Shown in pieces: positions 45,358-57,721 of a DNA stretch of 64,000 nucleotides. The first letter of the stretch is position 1; each line of letters starts with the position of its first letter. The notes beneath the pieces were generated by a model, which saw only the letters and a list, made by a program, of their open reading frames with translations, had not been told where the DNA came from and searched no databases. A program made the position numbers and the translations under genes. Source of the DNA: Armatimonadota bacterium (GTDB lineage: Bacteria; Sysuimicrobiota; Sysuimicrobiia; Sysuimicrobiales; Sysuimicrobiaceae); the NCBI GenBank assembly GCA_031432545.1, contig JAVKGX010000004.1, positions 1 through 64,000 on the forward strand, given 5' to 3'.

Positions 45358-46658
45358 TCGACGATCCGGTGTATGAGGGGGCGGACTTCCGGCCGCTCGG
45401 GGCCGATCAGGTACGCCCCCCGCACGCGCTCGGATGCCTCGGGCACGCTCTTTTCGCTTCGAGCATGCAACCGTGCCAGCGGGGTGCCCCGCTCGACGCG
45501 GGCTCCGACCTTCTCCAGCACCACGACGCCGACCGCGGGGTCGATCGGATCGTCCTTCCTGGCGCGGCCCGCACCCAGGGTCATCGCGGCCCGCCCGATG
45601 GCCTCTGCGTCGATGGCCTGGACGTAGCCGCCGGATTCCGAGGTCACGTCCGCGACCACCGGCGCCGCTGGAAGGCGGCCGGCTTCTTCCACCACCGACG
45701 GGTCTCCGCCCTGCGCCTCGATCATCTGACCCAGCTTGCGCAGCGCCTCACCAGAGCGGATCCGACTGCGCAGCTCGTCCCTGCCGGCTTTCGCGTCGGG
45801 TACACGCCCCCCAAGCCGCAGCATCTGGGCCCCCAGTTCCAGACACAGCTCCGTCAGGTCCCCCGGTCCCTCGCCGCGCAGGGTCTGGATGGCCTCGGAG
45901 ACCTCGAGCGCGTTGCCCACGGCGTGCCCCAGGGGTTGGTCCATATCGCTGATCACCGCCACGGTGCGCCGCCCCAGCGCGGTCCCGATGTCGACCATGG
46001 CGCGCGCCAGCGCTTCGGCCTCCGGGACGGTCTTCATGAACGCGCCGCTGCCGGTCTTGACGTCGAGCACGATCGCATCCGCTCCTCCTGCGATCTTCTT
46101 GCTCATGATGCTGCTGGCAATCAGCGGCACACTGTCGACCGTGGCCGTCACATCCCGCAGCGCGTAGAGCTTCTTGTCCGCGGGCACCAAGTTCGCGGTC
46201 TGACCCACGATCGCGCATCCGATGCGCGCGACCTGCTCGCAGAAGGCTTCCAGGGTGAGCTCGGTGCGCAATCCGGGGACGGACTCCAGCTTGTCGAGCG
46301 TGCCCCCGGTGTGCCCCAGCCCGCGCCCGGACATCTTCGGGACCGCCACACCCGCCGACGCCACGAGCGGGACCAGCACGATCGACGTCTTGTCGCCCAC
46401 CCCACCGCTGCTGTGCTTGTCGACCTTCGTGCCGGGGATCCGCCTCAGGTCGACCCTCTCCCCGGACTCCGCCATGGCCAGCGTCAGGTCGGCGGTCTCC
46501 CGACTGCTCATCCCGCGGAAGTAGATCGCCATCAGCAGGGCGCTGATCTGGTAGTCTGGGATCTCGTCGCGGACAAACCCGTCGATCAGGAAGCGAATCT
46601 CGTCGCCTCTCAGCTCGCCGCCATTGCGCTTCTTGAGCAGCAGATCGTAGACGCGCAC
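45354..46658 (-). CDS. pdp: Pyrimidine-nucleoside (thymidine) phosphorylase
   Basis: Protein of 434 residues splitting thymidine, deoxyuridine or uridine to base and (deoxy)ribose-1-phosphate. Seen: RGMSSRETADLTLAM, DKHSSGGVGDKTSIVLVPLV (phosphate binding), the family signature around SGRGLGHTGGTLDKLE, and KTGSGAFMKT. Third of the salvage enzymes encoded in tandem with punA and deoB. Start GTG 46658 has GAGGGA just before it. Confidence 0.95.
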   Translation of the reverse strand: MRVYDLLLKKRNGGELRGDEIRFLIDGFVRDEIPDYQISALLMAIYFRGMSSRETADLTLAMAESGERVDLRRIPGTKVDKHSSGGVGDKTSIVLVPLVASAGVAVPKMSGRGLGHTGGTLDKLESVPGLRTELTLEAFCEQVARIGCAIVGQTANLVPADKKLYALRDVTATVDSVPLIASSIMSKKIAGGADAIVLDVKTGSGAFMKTVPEAEALARAMVDIGTALGRRTVAVISDMDQPLGHAVGNALEVSEAIQTLRGEGPGDLTELCLELGAQMLRLGGRVPDAKAGRDELRSRIRSGEALRKLGQMIEAQGGDPSVVEEAGRLPAAPVVADVTSESGGYVQAIDAEAIGRAAMTLGAGRARKDDPIDPAVGVVVLEKVGARVERGTPLARLHARSEKSVPEASERVRGAYLIGPERPEVRPLIHRIVD

Positions 46659-46713
46659 TCCCTCACCGCCCTGGGTGCGGTCTGACCACCAGACCGCGTG
46701 CCTGGCACCGCCG

Positions 46714-47535
46714 TCAGCGCATCTCGCGGAGGATCCGCCGCACCAGGCGCACGAACCTGGGTTCCAGCTCCCGGGCCACCGCCAGGACCTCCTCGTGTGT
46801 CACCGGCACCACCACCTCTCCCGTTGCCATGTCGGTGATCGCGGTGATGCCCAGTACCCGCATGCCCAAGTGGCGGGCGGCGATCACCTCCGGCACCGTC
46901 GACATCCCCACCGCGTCCGCTCCCAGTCCGCGCAGCATCCGCAACTCCGCGGCGGTCTCGTACGAGGGCCCCGTCACCGCCACGTACACGCCCTTGCGGA
47001 TCGCAATCCGCTCGTCGACCGCGCACCGCTCCGCGAGGGCCACCAACTCCGGGTCGTACGGCCGCGACATGTCCGGAAACCGCGGGCCCAGCGACTCGTC
47101 GTTCGGTCCGATCAGCGGATTGGTGCCCTGGAAGTTGATGTGGTCGGAGATGATCATGAGGTCGCCGGCCTTCCACTCCCGGTTGAGGCCGCCGGCGGCG
47201 TTGCTCACCAACAGCGTCCGGCATCCCAGCGCGAACAGTACCCGGATCGGAAAGACGACGTCCTGGATCGCGTATCCTTCGTAGAAGTGAATGCGCCCCT
47301 GCATCGCGCCGACGCGCTTGCCCTCCAGGGTTCCCAGAACCAGGCGCCCCGCGTGGCCTTCAACGGTGGACCGCGGGAAGTGCGGGATCTCGTCGTAGGA
47401 CACCGCGCCGGCCAGTTCGATCGCGTCGGCGAGCGCACCCAGCCCCGATCCGAGAACGATTCCCACTTCCGGATCGAATGGCACACGCTTGCGGACCGCA
47501 GCGGCGGCCTCTTCCATTCGCCTGCGGATTCCCAA
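46714..47535 (-). CDS. punA: Purine-nucleoside phosphorylase (trimeric, PunA type)
   Basis: Protein of 273 residues cleaving inosine and guanosine. Motifs: GIVLGSGLGALAD (phosphate site), GRIHFYEGY, SNAAGGLNREWKAGDLMIISDHIN, and VGMSTVPEVIAARHLGMRV (base-binding). TTG 47535 is chosen because GGAGGG lies just upstream and the N-terminal helix then matches family length; ATG 47517 is the alternative. 14 bases after deoB. Confidence 0.94.
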   Translation of the reverse strand: MGIRRRMEEAAAAVRKRVPFDPEVGIVLGSGLGALADAIELAGAVSYDEIPHFPRSTVEGHAGRLVLGTLEGKRVGAMQGRIHFYEGYAIQDVVFPIRVLFALGCRTLLVSNAAGGLNREWKAGDLMIISDHINFQGTNPLIGPNDESLGPRFPDMSRPYDPELVALAERCAVDERIAIRKGVYVAVTGPSYETAAELRMLRGLGADAVGMSTVPEVIAARHLGMRVLGITAITDMATGEVVVPVTHEEVLAVARELEPRFVRLVRRILREMR

Positions 47536-47549
47536 GGATCCCTCCTGGC

Positions 47550-48743
47550 TTAACCGCGACCTCCGGCCCCAAGGACGCTGACTTCGGAAAAGAAACTCTT
47601 CCCGGGCCCCGACCACGGGACGCCGAGGGCCTGGGCCACAGTGGCGCCGACGTCGGAGAAGGTTTCGCGCGTCCCCAGGTCGACACCTGCGCGAACGGCG
47701 GGTCCGCAGACCAGCACAGGGACGTATTCCCGGGAATGGTCGGTGCTCGGGGTGGTCGGGTCGTTTCCGTGGTCGGCCGTAAGCACCAAGATGTCATCGG
47801 CGGACAACGCGTCCACCACACCGACCAAAGCCGCGTCGATCCGCTCGAGGTTCTCCGCGTAACCCTTGGGGTCGTTGCGGTGACCGTACCGCGTGTCGAG
47901 GTCTACCAGATTGCCGAAAACCAGTCCCCGACCCATCCTCCCCATCGCGGCGATTGTCTGGGCCACGCCGTCGAGGTCGTCACGCGTGTGGACCGCCTCC
48001 GTAATCCCCCTGCCGGCAAACAAATCCTCGACCTTGCCCACCGCACAGACGTTCAACCCCGCCTGTCGGATCGCGTCCAGCACCGTGGGGGCGACCGGTT
48101 CCAACGAGAAGTCCTTCCTCCGGTCGGTGCGCTGGAAACTGCCGGCAGCCCCGACGAACGGCCTGGCGATCACCCGACTGACGGCGTGCTCGCCCACCAG
48201 GAGAGCCCGCGCGACCCGGCACATCTCGTACAGGCGCTCCGGTGGGATGACGTCTTCGTGCGCGGCGATCTGGAAGACGCTGTCGGCAGAGGTGTACACG
48301 ATCGGGCAGCCGGTCCGCATGTGCTCTGGGCCGAGCCTGTGGATGATCTCCGTCCCCGATGCCGCCACGTTGCCCAGCGTGCGCATGCCGATCGCCGCCT
48401 CGAACGCCTCGATGACCTCGGCGGGGAAGCCGTTCGGGTACGTCGGAAACGGCCGCTCCAGACGTACCCCCATCAACTCCCAGTGACCGGTCGTGCTGTC
48501 CTTGCCCGCCGACACCTGTGCCATGCGGCCGAACGACGCCCGCGGCGCGCGTGCCGGCGGCACGCCCTCGACGGGCACGATGTTGCCCAGACCCAGCGAT
48601 CCCAGCAGGGGCAGATGCAGCCCGCCGACGGCGCGGGCCGTGTTCTGGAGCGTCGCGCTGCCGGTGTCCCCGTACCGGTCGGCGTCGGGCAGCTCCCCGA
48701 TCCCCAGACCGTCCAGCACCAGGACGACGGAGCGCGCGTACAT
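47550..48743 (-). CDS. deoB: Phosphopentomutase
   Basis: Alkaline-phosphatase-fold enzyme of 397 residues that interconverts (deoxy)ribose-1- and -5-phosphate. Metal-binding motifs: [15 protein letters not shown] at the N-terminus, [12 protein letters not shown] with the phosphorylated Thr, and near the C-terminus [17 protein letters not shown] and [19 protein letters not shown]. It feeds the products of PunA and Pdp into the pentose pool. Order xerD-deoB-punA follows Bacillus. Confidence 0.96.
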   Translation of the reverse strand: MYARSVVLVLDGLGIGELPDADRYGDTGSATLQNTARAVGGLHLPLLGSLGLGNIVPVEGVPPARAPRASFGRMAQVSAGKDSTTGHWELMGVRLERPFPTYPNGFPAEVIEAFEAAIGMRTLGNVAASGTEIIHRLGPEHMRTGCPIVYTSADSVFQIAAHEDVIPPERLYEMCRVARALLVGEHAVSRVIARPFVGAAGSFQRTDRRKDFSLEPVAPTVLDAIRQAGLNVCAVGKVEDLFAGRGITEAVHTRDDLDGVAQTIAAMGRMGRGLVFGNLVDLDTRYGHRNDPKGYAENLERIDAALVGVVDALSADDILVLTADHGNDPTTPSTDHSREYVPVLVCGPAVRAGVDLGTRETFSDVGATVAQALGVPWSGPGKSFFSEVSVLGAGGRG

Positions 48744-48753
48744 GGGGCGGCGG

Positions 48754-49746
48754 TCAACGATAGGCGGCGCCCCGACGGCGTCTTGGGGGCCGACCGGTGC
48801 CGGCAACGCCCATCCGGTCGCGCGGGTGGGCACGGTCGAACACCTCCCGGATGCGTTGGCGCGCCACGTGGGTGTAGACCTGTGTCGTCGAGATGCTCGC
48901 ATGTCCCAGCATCTCCTGGACCGCTCGGAGGTCGGCTTCCCCCTCCAACAGGTGGGTCGCGAAGGAGTGCCGGAGGACGTGCGGGGTCACCGCCAGGCGC
49001 AGCCCGGCCTGCCGCCCGTACTTCCGCACGACCGCCCACGCCGACTGGCGGCTCAGGCGCTGTCCGCCGCGACCGACGAACAACGCCCCCGTCGCGCGCC
49101 CCCGGACAAGCAGCGGTCTGGCGCGTTCGAGATAGGCGCGAACCGCCCGCACCGCACACACCCCCACCGGCACCAAGCGTTCCTTGTTCCCCTTTCCCAC
49201 CATGCGAACGGTCTCCGCAGCCAGGTCCACGTCCCCCACGTCCAGCCCGACGAGCTCGGAAACGCGCAGCCCGCTCGCGTACAGCAACTCCAGCATCGCC
49301 CGGTCCCGTGCGCCCTCGGGCGTCGTGGGATCCGGTCGGGTCAGGAGGGCCGCCACCTCCTCGACCGAGAGGACCTTTGGCAGACGACGGCCCATCTTGG
49401 GTCCGACCACGTCCTCTGTAGGATCCCGCGTCGCGACCCCCTCGCGCACGAGGAACCGGTAGAAGGACTTCAGAGCGGCCAACCGGCGGCCTACGGTGGC
49501 CGGCGCGGCCCCGCGGCGGCGCAGGGCGAACAGGTAGAGGGTCACGACCGACCTCGGGACGTCGCGCGGGTCGCGGACGCCGCGGGGTGCGGCAAACCGA
49601 GCGAAGTCCGCCAGGTCGTTCCGGTACGCCAGACACGTGTGCCGGCTCAGGCCCAGTTCCACGAGGGCGTGGTCGATGAACGCATCCACCAGACGCAGGA
49701 ACGCTGCGGTCTGTCCTGGGGAATCAGCGGGGGGCAGACCGGCCAT
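48754..49746 (-). CDS. xerD: Tyrosine recombinase XerD
   Basis: Protein of 330 residues, expected to resolve chromosome dimers at dif. N-terminal SAM-like core-binding domain (about 15-105), then catalytic residues: Arg in [11 protein letters not shown], Lys in [10 protein letters not shown], HxxR in [12 protein letters not shown], His in LGHAS and Tyr in TQVYTHV. A basic tail of about 25 residues (GRPPRRRRG) extends past the usual end. ATG 49746 overlaps nudF by 23 bases. Housekeeping position next to deoB supports XerD rather than a phage integrase. Confidence 0.92.
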   Translation of the reverse strand: MAGLPPADSPGQTAAFLRLVDAFIDHALVELGLSRHTCLAYRNDLADFARFAAPRGVRDPRDVPRSVVTLYLFALRRRGAAPATVGRRLAALKSFYRFLVREGVATRDPTEDVVGPKMGRRLPKVLSVEEVAALLTRPDPTTPEGARDRAMLELLYASGLRVSELVGLDVGDVDLAAETVRMVGKGNKERLVPVGVCAVRAVRAYLERARPLLVRGRATGALFVGRGGQRLSRQSAWAVVRKYGRQAGLRLAVTPHVLRHSFATHLLEGEADLRAVQEMLGHASISTTQVYTHVARQRIREVFDRAHPRDRMGVAGTGRPPRRRRGAAYR

Positions 49747-50260
49747 GGCCCTCGGCGACCAGCAGGATCCCGATCACGCTCTTGGCGTCCTGGATCTCGC
49801 CGCTGTCCACCCGGCTGCGGGCCTCGGCCAGCGGTAGAGGCACGACCTCCAGCCCTTCTTCCTCCGCCGCCAGGCGATGCGGACGCAGGTCGGTGCAGGC
49901 GTAGACGTGAACGCGCTCGGTGAGGAATCCCGGAGAGGGGAAGAACGTGATCAGGTGCTCGATGCGCCCGGCCTGCATGCCGACTTCTTCGGCGAGCTCG
50001 CGCTGCAGGCACTCGGTGACGTCCTCACCGGGTTCGATCGTGCCGGCCGGCAACTCGAGCAGCCACGCGTCCAGCGCCCGCCGATACTGGCGCACCATGA
50101 GGACCTCGCCGGCAGGCGTCAGCGGTACCATCGCGACGGCGCCGCGGTGCTCGACGATCTCGCGGGTCGCCGTGCGACCGCTGGGGAGTGCCACTTCCTC
50201 CACGCGGACGCGCACGACCCGCCCCTCGAAGACCGTACGCGACCGGATCGGACGCTCCAC
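49724..50260 (-). CDS. nudF: ADP-ribose pyrophosphatase-type Nudix hydrolase
   Basis: Protein of 178 residues. The Nudix box reads G-TIEPG-E-DVTECLQ-RELAEEVG and is complete. AVAMVPLTPAGEVLMVRQYRRALDAWLLELPAG ahead of it and FFPSPGFLTERVHVY after it match the NudF/YqkG ADP-ribose pyrophosphatases. The nudF-xerD-deoB-punA order is as in Bacillus. GTG start at 50260, with a weak GGCGGCG ahead of it. Confidence 0.9.
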   Translation of the reverse strand: MERPIRSRTVFEGRVVRVRVEEVALPSGRTATREIVEHRGAVAMVPLTPAGEVLMVRQYRRALDAWLLELPAGTIEPGEDVTECLQRELAEEVGMQAGRIEHLITFFPSPGFLTERVHVYACTDLRPHRLAAEEEGLEVVPLPLAEARSRVDSGEIQDAKSVIGILLVAEGHGRSAPR

Positions 50261-50270
50261 CGCCGCCGGC

Positions 50271-52912
<2,642 letters not shown>

Positions 52913-52967
52913 CCGCTCGTGATGACCGCACCGTCGAGTTGTGTCCGCCGTCCCATGTCGCTGTGTG

Positions 52968-52997
52968 ATTCTACCACGCGCTGCGGCCTCCCTGTCA
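52968..52997 (-). promoter_or_regulatory. Candidate pyrG promoter
   Basis: On the minus strand TGACAG (overlapping the recN stop) and TAGAAT are 18 bases apart, predicting a start near 52961 and a leader of about 125 bases that includes the GC-rich hairpin. Confidence 0.4.
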
Positions 52998-54710
52998 CCT
53001 CGGTGCCGAAGGCGCCGGACGCCTCAGCATCTCGCGTGCGTGGCGGCGCGCCATCTCCGTCGGCTGTGGGCCGGCCAGCATCCGCGCGACCTCTTCGACG
53101 CGCGCCTCGCGCTCCAGCCGCTCGACGACCGCCCGCGTACGGCCGCGCTCGGTGACCTTCCCGACCGCGTAGTGGTGGTCGGCGAAGACGGCGATCTGCG
53201 CCAGATGCGTCACGCACAGGACCTGCGACCGGGTCGCGAGCGCCGCCAGCTTCTGCCCGATGACGTGGCCGGTGCGCCCTCCTACGCCGGCGTCGATCTC
53301 GTCGAAGACCATGATCGGCGGCGGGTCGCCGCCGATCAGCGCCGAGCGCAGGGCCAGCAGGACCCTGGACAGCTCGCCGCCTGAGGCGACGCGGTGCAAC
53401 GGCCTGGGCGGCTCGCCCGGGTTGGCGGAAAACAGAAATTCCACCCGGTCGGCGCCCCGCTCACCGACCGCCACGATCTCTCCGCCGACGGGGACCCCCT
53501 GCGCATCCTCCCGCCGCCCGAACGCCACCTCGAACCGCGCAGCGGGCATCGCCAGTTCCCGCAGGTGCACCAGGACGGCCTTCTCCATGCGCCCGGCCGC
53601 CTCCCTACGCAGCCTTGACAGCCGCGAGGCCTCTTCGGCCAGCTCCGACTGCAGGGCGGTCAGCTCGGACGCGATCTCCTCACGCCGGGCATCCGCCGCG
53701 CTCAGAGTCTCGATCTCCGTGGCGGCCTGCTCCCGGTAGGCCATGACGTCTTCGAGGGAGTCGCCGTACTTGCGCATCAGCGCCTGCAGCGAGGCCAAGC
53801 GCGCTTCCACCCGCTCGAGCTGCGCGGGGTCCGCCTCCACCCGATCGAGCGCGCGGCGGGCCTCCCTGGCCGCCTCCACGGCGCCCTCACGCAACGCCTG
53901 CACGGTCGCCGCGAGTTCGCCCAGCTCGGCGGCCCACGTCGCGGCCTGCGCCAGCGACGCCGCCGCGCGCCCCAGCGCGTCCGACGTCGAACCGTCGGCG
54001 CCGTACAGCGCGTCGTACGCGCGTCCCAACGCCTCGCGCAGGCGTTCCGCGTTCGCCAGCCGCGTCCTCGCCTCCTGCAGCGCGTCGAGTTCGCCGGGCC
54101 GCAACCGCGCGGCGTCGATCTCGGCGACCTGGAACCGGAGCAGATCCAGACGCTGCGCTCGCTCTCGCTCGTTCGTCTCCACTGCCCGCAGCGCCGCGCG
54201 TCGCTCCGACCACCGCCGCACGAGTTCGGCCACCCGCCGTCGTTGCGCGAGCACCCCTTCGCCGCCAAACGCGTCCAGCAGGTCGAGGTGACTGGACAGT
54301 TCGAGCAGGCGCTGTCCTTCGTGCTGCCCGTGGATCTCCAGCACGATCTCGCCGATCCGCCGCAGGGTCGAGACCGAGACGGGTGCACCGTTGGCGTACG
54401 CCCGCCCGCGGCCGCCCACCTCACGCGCCAGCACGAGGAGGCCCTCTTCTACCCCGACACCCAGCGCGTCCACCCGCGCCGCCAGCTCCGGCACTCTGGA
54501 CAGGTCGAATACAGCCGTCACACGCGCCTCCTCGGCCCCGGCCCGCACCAGGTCGGAGCTCGCGCGCTGACCCACGGCGACGCCGAGCGCATCGACGAGG
54601 ATGGACTTGCCGGCGCCGGTCTCGCCGGTAAGGACGTTCAGACCCGGTCCGAACTCGACGCGGACCGCCTCCAGCAGCGCGAAGTCGCGGACGTGGAGTT
54701 CACGCAGCAT
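52995..54710 (-). CDS. recN: DNA repair protein RecN
   Basis: SMC-like ATPase of 571 residues acting in double-strand break repair. Walker A is LNVLTGETGAGKSILVDAL; a long coiled coil spans about 155-380 (REALGRAYDALYG, REARRALDRVE); signature and Walker B are HRVASGGELSRVLLALRS and IMVFDEIDAGVGGRTG. Full length. It lies in the conserved nusB-ispA-tlyA-nadK-recN type cluster. Confidence 0.96.
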   Translation of the reverse strand: MLRELHVRDFALLEAVRVEFGPGLNVLTGETGAGKSILVDALGVAVGQRASSDLVRAGAEEARVTAVFDLSRVPELAARVDALGVGVEEGLLVLAREVGGRGRAYANGAPVSVSTLRRIGEIVLEIHGQHEGQRLLELSSHLDLLDAFGGEGVLAQRRRVAELVRRWSERRAALRAVETNERERAQRLDLLRFQVAEIDAARLRPGELDALQEARTRLANAERLREALGRAYDALYGADGSTSDALGRAAASLAQAATWAAELGELAATVQALREGAVEAAREARRALDRVEADPAQLERVEARLASLQALMRKYGDSLEDVMAYREQAATEIETLSAADARREEIASELTALQSELAEEASRLSRLRREAAGRMEKAVLVHLRELAMPAARFEVAFGRREDAQGVPVGGEIVAVGERGADRVEFLFSANPGEPPRPLHRVASGGELSRVLLALRSALIGGDPPPIMVFDEIDAGVGGRTGHVIGQKLAALATRSQVLCVTHLAQIAVFADHHYAVGKVTERGRTRAVVERLEREARVEEVARMLAGPQPTEMARRHAREMLRRPAPSAPR

Positions 54711-54739
54711 GGACCGTCAGCGGGCGGGCTGAGACGACC

Positions 54740-55618
54740 TCACCGCTCTCCCCAGGCGAACTTGCGGCGCAGCAACTCGTAGAACATCGGTCTGCGCAGC
54801 CGCACCAAGCGGGCGCGCTGCTCGGCCCTGCGGATGCGCACGACGTCGCCTCCTTCCAGGGGACACCCGACCTGGCCGTCCACCGTCAGCAGCACGCCCT
54901 CGGTGTCGGAGGCGACCTCCACGGAGGCCACGTCGTCCGCGTCCACGATCACTGTCCTGGCGTTCAGCGTGTGGGGGCAGATCGGTGTGATCACGATCGC
55001 CTGGACCCCGGGACTGACGATGGGGCCGCCCGCGGAGAGGTTGTATGCGGTCGAGCCGGTCGGCGTGGCGACGATGAGGCCGTCGGCGAGGTAGGTCGCA
55101 AGGTGTTCGTCGTTGATCCGCGCCCGGATGGGCATCAGCCGCGCGTACCCGCTCTTGGTGACCACCATGTCGTTTAGGGCCGTAAAACGCTGAGCCGCCT
55201 CGCCCTCACGGACCACCTCGGCGGCCAGCATCATGCGCTCCTCGATGTCGTACTCGCCATCGAGCAGACGCTCGACCGCTTTCGGCAATTCCGCCGGTCC
55301 GACCTCGGCGAGAAACCCGAACCCACCCAGGTTGACGCCCAGGATCGGGATGCCGCGCACGGCGGCTGCGCGGGAGGCGTGCAGGATCGTGCCGTCGCCG
55401 CCAACCACGATCAGCGCGTCCGAACGCGAGACGATCTCCTGCTCGTCCGCGGCCCAGTCGGCCATCCCCAGCAGAGCGGCGCTGGCGGCGTTCACGGCGA
55501 TCCGCACCCCGCGCTCGCGCACCCGCCGCCCGACGGCGGCCAGCACGGCCGCACCCTCAGGGTAGGCTTCGGCCTTCTCCGCGTTGACGAGCATCCCTAC
55601 GGTCTTCGTCAGCGGCAA
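54740..55618 (-). CDS. nadK: NAD kinase
   Basis: Protein of about 292 residues producing NADP. Catalytic GGDGTILHASR, then LGVNLGGFGFLAEV, LNDMVVTKSG (NE/D motif), DGLIVATPTGSTAYNLSAGGPIV and TPICPHTL. Start uncertain: TTG 55618 keeps the first beta strand but sits directly at GGAGG and overlaps tlyA by 10 bases; a CTG at 55612 or ATG 55594 are other options. Between tlyA and recN. Confidence 0.93.
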   Translation of the reverse strand: MPLTKTVGMLVNAEKAEAYPEGAAVLAAVGRRVRERGVRIAVNAASAALLGMADWAADEQEIVSRSDALIVVGGDGTILHASRAAAVRGIPILGVNLGGFGFLAEVGPAELPKAVERLLDGEYDIEERMMLAAEVVREGEAAQRFTALNDMVVTKSGYARLMPIRARINDEHLATYLADGLIVATPTGSTAYNLSAGGPIVSPGVQAIVITPICPHTLNARTVIVDADDVASVEVASDTEGVLLTVDGQVGCPLEGGDVVRIRRAEQRARLVRLRRPMFYELLRRKFAWGER

Positions 55619-56418
55619 CCTCCTCCCCGAACTATTTCCCTCGCTTCTTCGACGGCGCGTGCAATCCTCTCGTCGGTCAACTCCGGTGCCGCGTCCCTGC
55701 GGAGCAGCAGGAAGAACTCGACGTTTCCCCGCTCGCCGCGGATCGGCGAGGGCGTCACCGCTACCGCGCCCAGCCCGTGTGGGGCCAGCGCGTCGGCGAC
55801 GGTCCGGATCACGTGCCGGTGGACCTCGGGGTCGCGGACGACCCCTCTCTTGGCGACGCCGCGGCCCGCCTCGAACGGCGGCTTGACGAGCGCAACCACC
55901 GGCGCCCGCGGACGCAGCAGCGGCACGACAGGCGGGAGGGCGCGCGTCAGCGAGATGAACGAGACGTCGGCACAGGCCACATCCAGCGGATCGGGGACGA
56001 TGTTGCGCTTGAGGTCTCGGGCGTGAGTCCGCTCCAGGACGACGACGCGCGGATCCGCGCGCAGTCGCAGGTCCAGCTGTCCGTACCCGACGTCCACCGC
56101 GTAGACCTTCCGCGCTCCGTGTTGCAGCAGACAGTCGGTGAACCCTCCGGTGCCGGCCCCGAGGTCGAGGCAGACGGCACCACGGACGTCCAGACCGAAC
56201 GCCCGCAGCGCGTGTTCCAGCTTTAGACCGCCCCGTCCGACATAGGAGTGATCCGGGCCACGGACCTCGATCCGGCTGGTCGGTGTGACCGCCACGCCGG
56301 ACTTGTCCACACGTCGGCCGTCCACGAAGACGCGCCCGGCCAGGACCAAAGCCTGGGCACGCTCGCGCGATGGCGCCAACCCGCGCTCCACCAGGGCGAG
56401 GTCCAGCCGACGCCTCAC
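55609..56418 (-). CDS. tlyA: TlyA family rRNA (cytidine-2'-O)-methyltransferase
   Basis: Protein of 269 residues: N-terminal S4 RNA-binding domain (RLDLALVERGLAPSRERAQ, about 1-62), then an FtsJ-like methyltransferase with SYVGRGGLKLEHAL, CLDLGAGTGGFTDCLL and the ADVSFISL segment, ending KRGVVRDPEVHRHV. TlyA methylates C1409 of 16S and C1920 of 23S rRNA, the latter and capreomycin sensitivity known in mycobacteria. GTG 56418 begins the S4 homology; the frame is open further upstream. Confidence 0.94.
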   Translation of the reverse strand: MRRRLDLALVERGLAPSRERAQALVLAGRVFVDGRRVDKSGVAVTPTSRIEVRGPDHSYVGRGGLKLEHALRAFGLDVRGAVCLDLGAGTGGFTDCLLQHGARKVYAVDVGYGQLDLRLRADPRVVVLERTHARDLKRNIVPDPLDVACADVSFISLTRALPPVVPLLRPRAPVVALVKPPFEAGRGVAKRGVVRDPEVHRHVIRTVADALAPHGLGAVAVTPSPIRGERGNVEFFLLLRRDAAPELTDERIARAVEEAREIVRGGGCR

Positions 56419-56446
56419 CCGTGACGCCCTGCCTCGGGCCCCACGG

Positions 56447-57334
56447 TCAGCGGTCGCGCTCCACGACGAACCTCGCCAGGCCACGCAGGACTTCTGCGCG
56501 CGCTCCCAGCGCCGCCAGGGCATCGATCGCCATGTGCATCTGCTCGACGGCCATCGCCCGGGAGCGGTCCAGGCCAAAGACAGCCGGGTAGGTGGCCTTC
56601 GCTGCGGCGGAATCGCCGCCCGGAGGTTTGCCCATCTTTTCGGCTTCGCCGACGACGTCGAGGATGTCGTCGGTGATCTGGAACGCCAGCCCCAGGTGCT
56701 CGCCGTAGCGTCCGAGCGCACGTGCGTCGGCTTCCGAACCACTCAGCAGCGCCCCGCAACGCGCGCAGGCACGCACCAGTGCTCCCGTCTTCCGCCTGTG
56801 GATCTCCGTGACCGCATCGGCCGGCAACTGCCTGCGCTCTGCGAGTAGGTCCAGGACCTGACCGCCGACCATGCCCCCCGTGCCGATGGCCGCGGCGACC
56901 TCCCGGATCACCGCCAGCACGCGATCTGCCGGAAAGGACGCACGCAGGTCTGTTATCCACTCGAAGGCGCAGTCGTGGAGCGCATCGCCCGCAAGCACCG
57001 CGACGGCCTGCCCATACTTGACGTGACAAGTCGGCTTTCCGCGCCGGGTGTCCGAGTCGTCCATGCTGGGCAGGTCGTCGTGGATCAGCGAGTAGGTGTG
57101 CACCGCCTCGACGGCACACGCCAAGGGCATCGCCGTCGCGGGGTCCACACCGCAGGCGTCGGCCGACGCCAGGACCAGTATCGGCCGGAACCGCTTGCCG
57201 CCCGCGAAGACGCTATAGCGCATGGCTTCGTGGATGACCGAGGGGTCGGCGTGGGCCGGAGGCAGCAGGGCGTCGAGCGCAGCCTCGACCCTGGGCGTCC
57301 AGGCCGTGAAGAATGCGTCCAACGGGTCGGGCAT
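56447..57334 (-). CDS. ispA: Polyprenyl (farnesyl) diphosphate synthase
   Basis: Protein of 295 residues condensing IPP with allylic diphosphates. First Asp-rich motif is IHDDLPSMDDSDTRRG (about 90-105), second is FQITDDILDVVG; MRYSVFAGGKRFRPIL carries the diphosphate-binding Lys/Arg. Size and sequence match IspA/FPS more than octaprenyl synthases; exact chain length is not certain. It uses the products of the MEP pathway, of which ispH lies in this window. Confidence 0.92.
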   Translation of the reverse strand: MPDPLDAFFTAWTPRVEAALDALLPPAHADPSVIHEAMRYSVFAGGKRFRPILVLASADACGVDPATAMPLACAVEAVHTYSLIHDDLPSMDDSDTRRGKPTCHVKYGQAVAVLAGDALHDCAFEWITDLRASFPADRVLAVIREVAAAIGTGGMVGGQVLDLLAERRQLPADAVTEIHRRKTGALVRACARCGALLSGSEADARALGRYGEHLGLAFQITDDILDVVGEAEKMGKPPGGDSAAAKATYPAVFGLDRSRAMAVEQMHMAIDALAALGARAEVLRGLARFVVERDR

Positions 57335-57371
57335 CACGAGGATCAATCCACCGCCGCAGGCCGGCCACGAC

Positions 57372-57653
57372 CTACATTCGAATGCGAAACCCGTCCTCAC
57401 CCCGAGGCGTCTCCCACGCGACGTGCATGCCCATCACGGTGGCGCCCTCCGGGCCGGAGCGCATCGTCTCCAGGAAGTCCTCGACGGCCCGGCGGGGTCC
57501 CTCGGCGACGACCTCCAGCGTTCCGTCGTGCAGGTTTCGCGCGTACCCCGCCACGCCCAGACGCGAGGCCCAGCGCTCGGCGAAGAAGCGAAACCCCACA
57601 CCCTGGACCCGTCCTCGCAGGATCGCCCGGGCACGTACGGTTGGTTCGTTCAT
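57372..57653 (-). CDS. acyP: Acylphosphatase
   Basis: Protein of 93 residues with both catalytic residues: Arg22 in GRVQGVGFRFFAERWA and Asn40 in GYARNLHDGTLEV. It hydrolyses acyl phosphates such as carbamoyl- or 1,3-bisphosphoglycerate. Full length for the family. A 37-base gap separates it from ispA. The ribosome binding site is weak. Confidence 0.94.
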   Translation of the reverse strand: MNEPTVRARAILRGRVQGVGFRFFAERWASRLGVAGYARNLHDGTLEVVAEGPRRAVEDFLETMRSGPEGATVMGMHVAWETPRGEDGFRIRM

Positions 57654-57721
57654 CTGCGGTCGAGGGTGAACGGCCCACCGCGTCCTCAGCTGCAGGACGG
57701 CCGGCGACCGCCGGGCCACCG

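Noticed and set aside
47478-49421. 647-residue plus-strand frame over punA, deoB and xerD
   Set aside because: No recognisable motifs, and it lies fully antisense to three conserved enzymes.
48754-49746. Phage integrase / integrative element
   Set aside because: The tyrosine recombinase sits in the conserved nudF-xerD-deoB-punA order, and no attachment-site repeats or phage genes are nearby.
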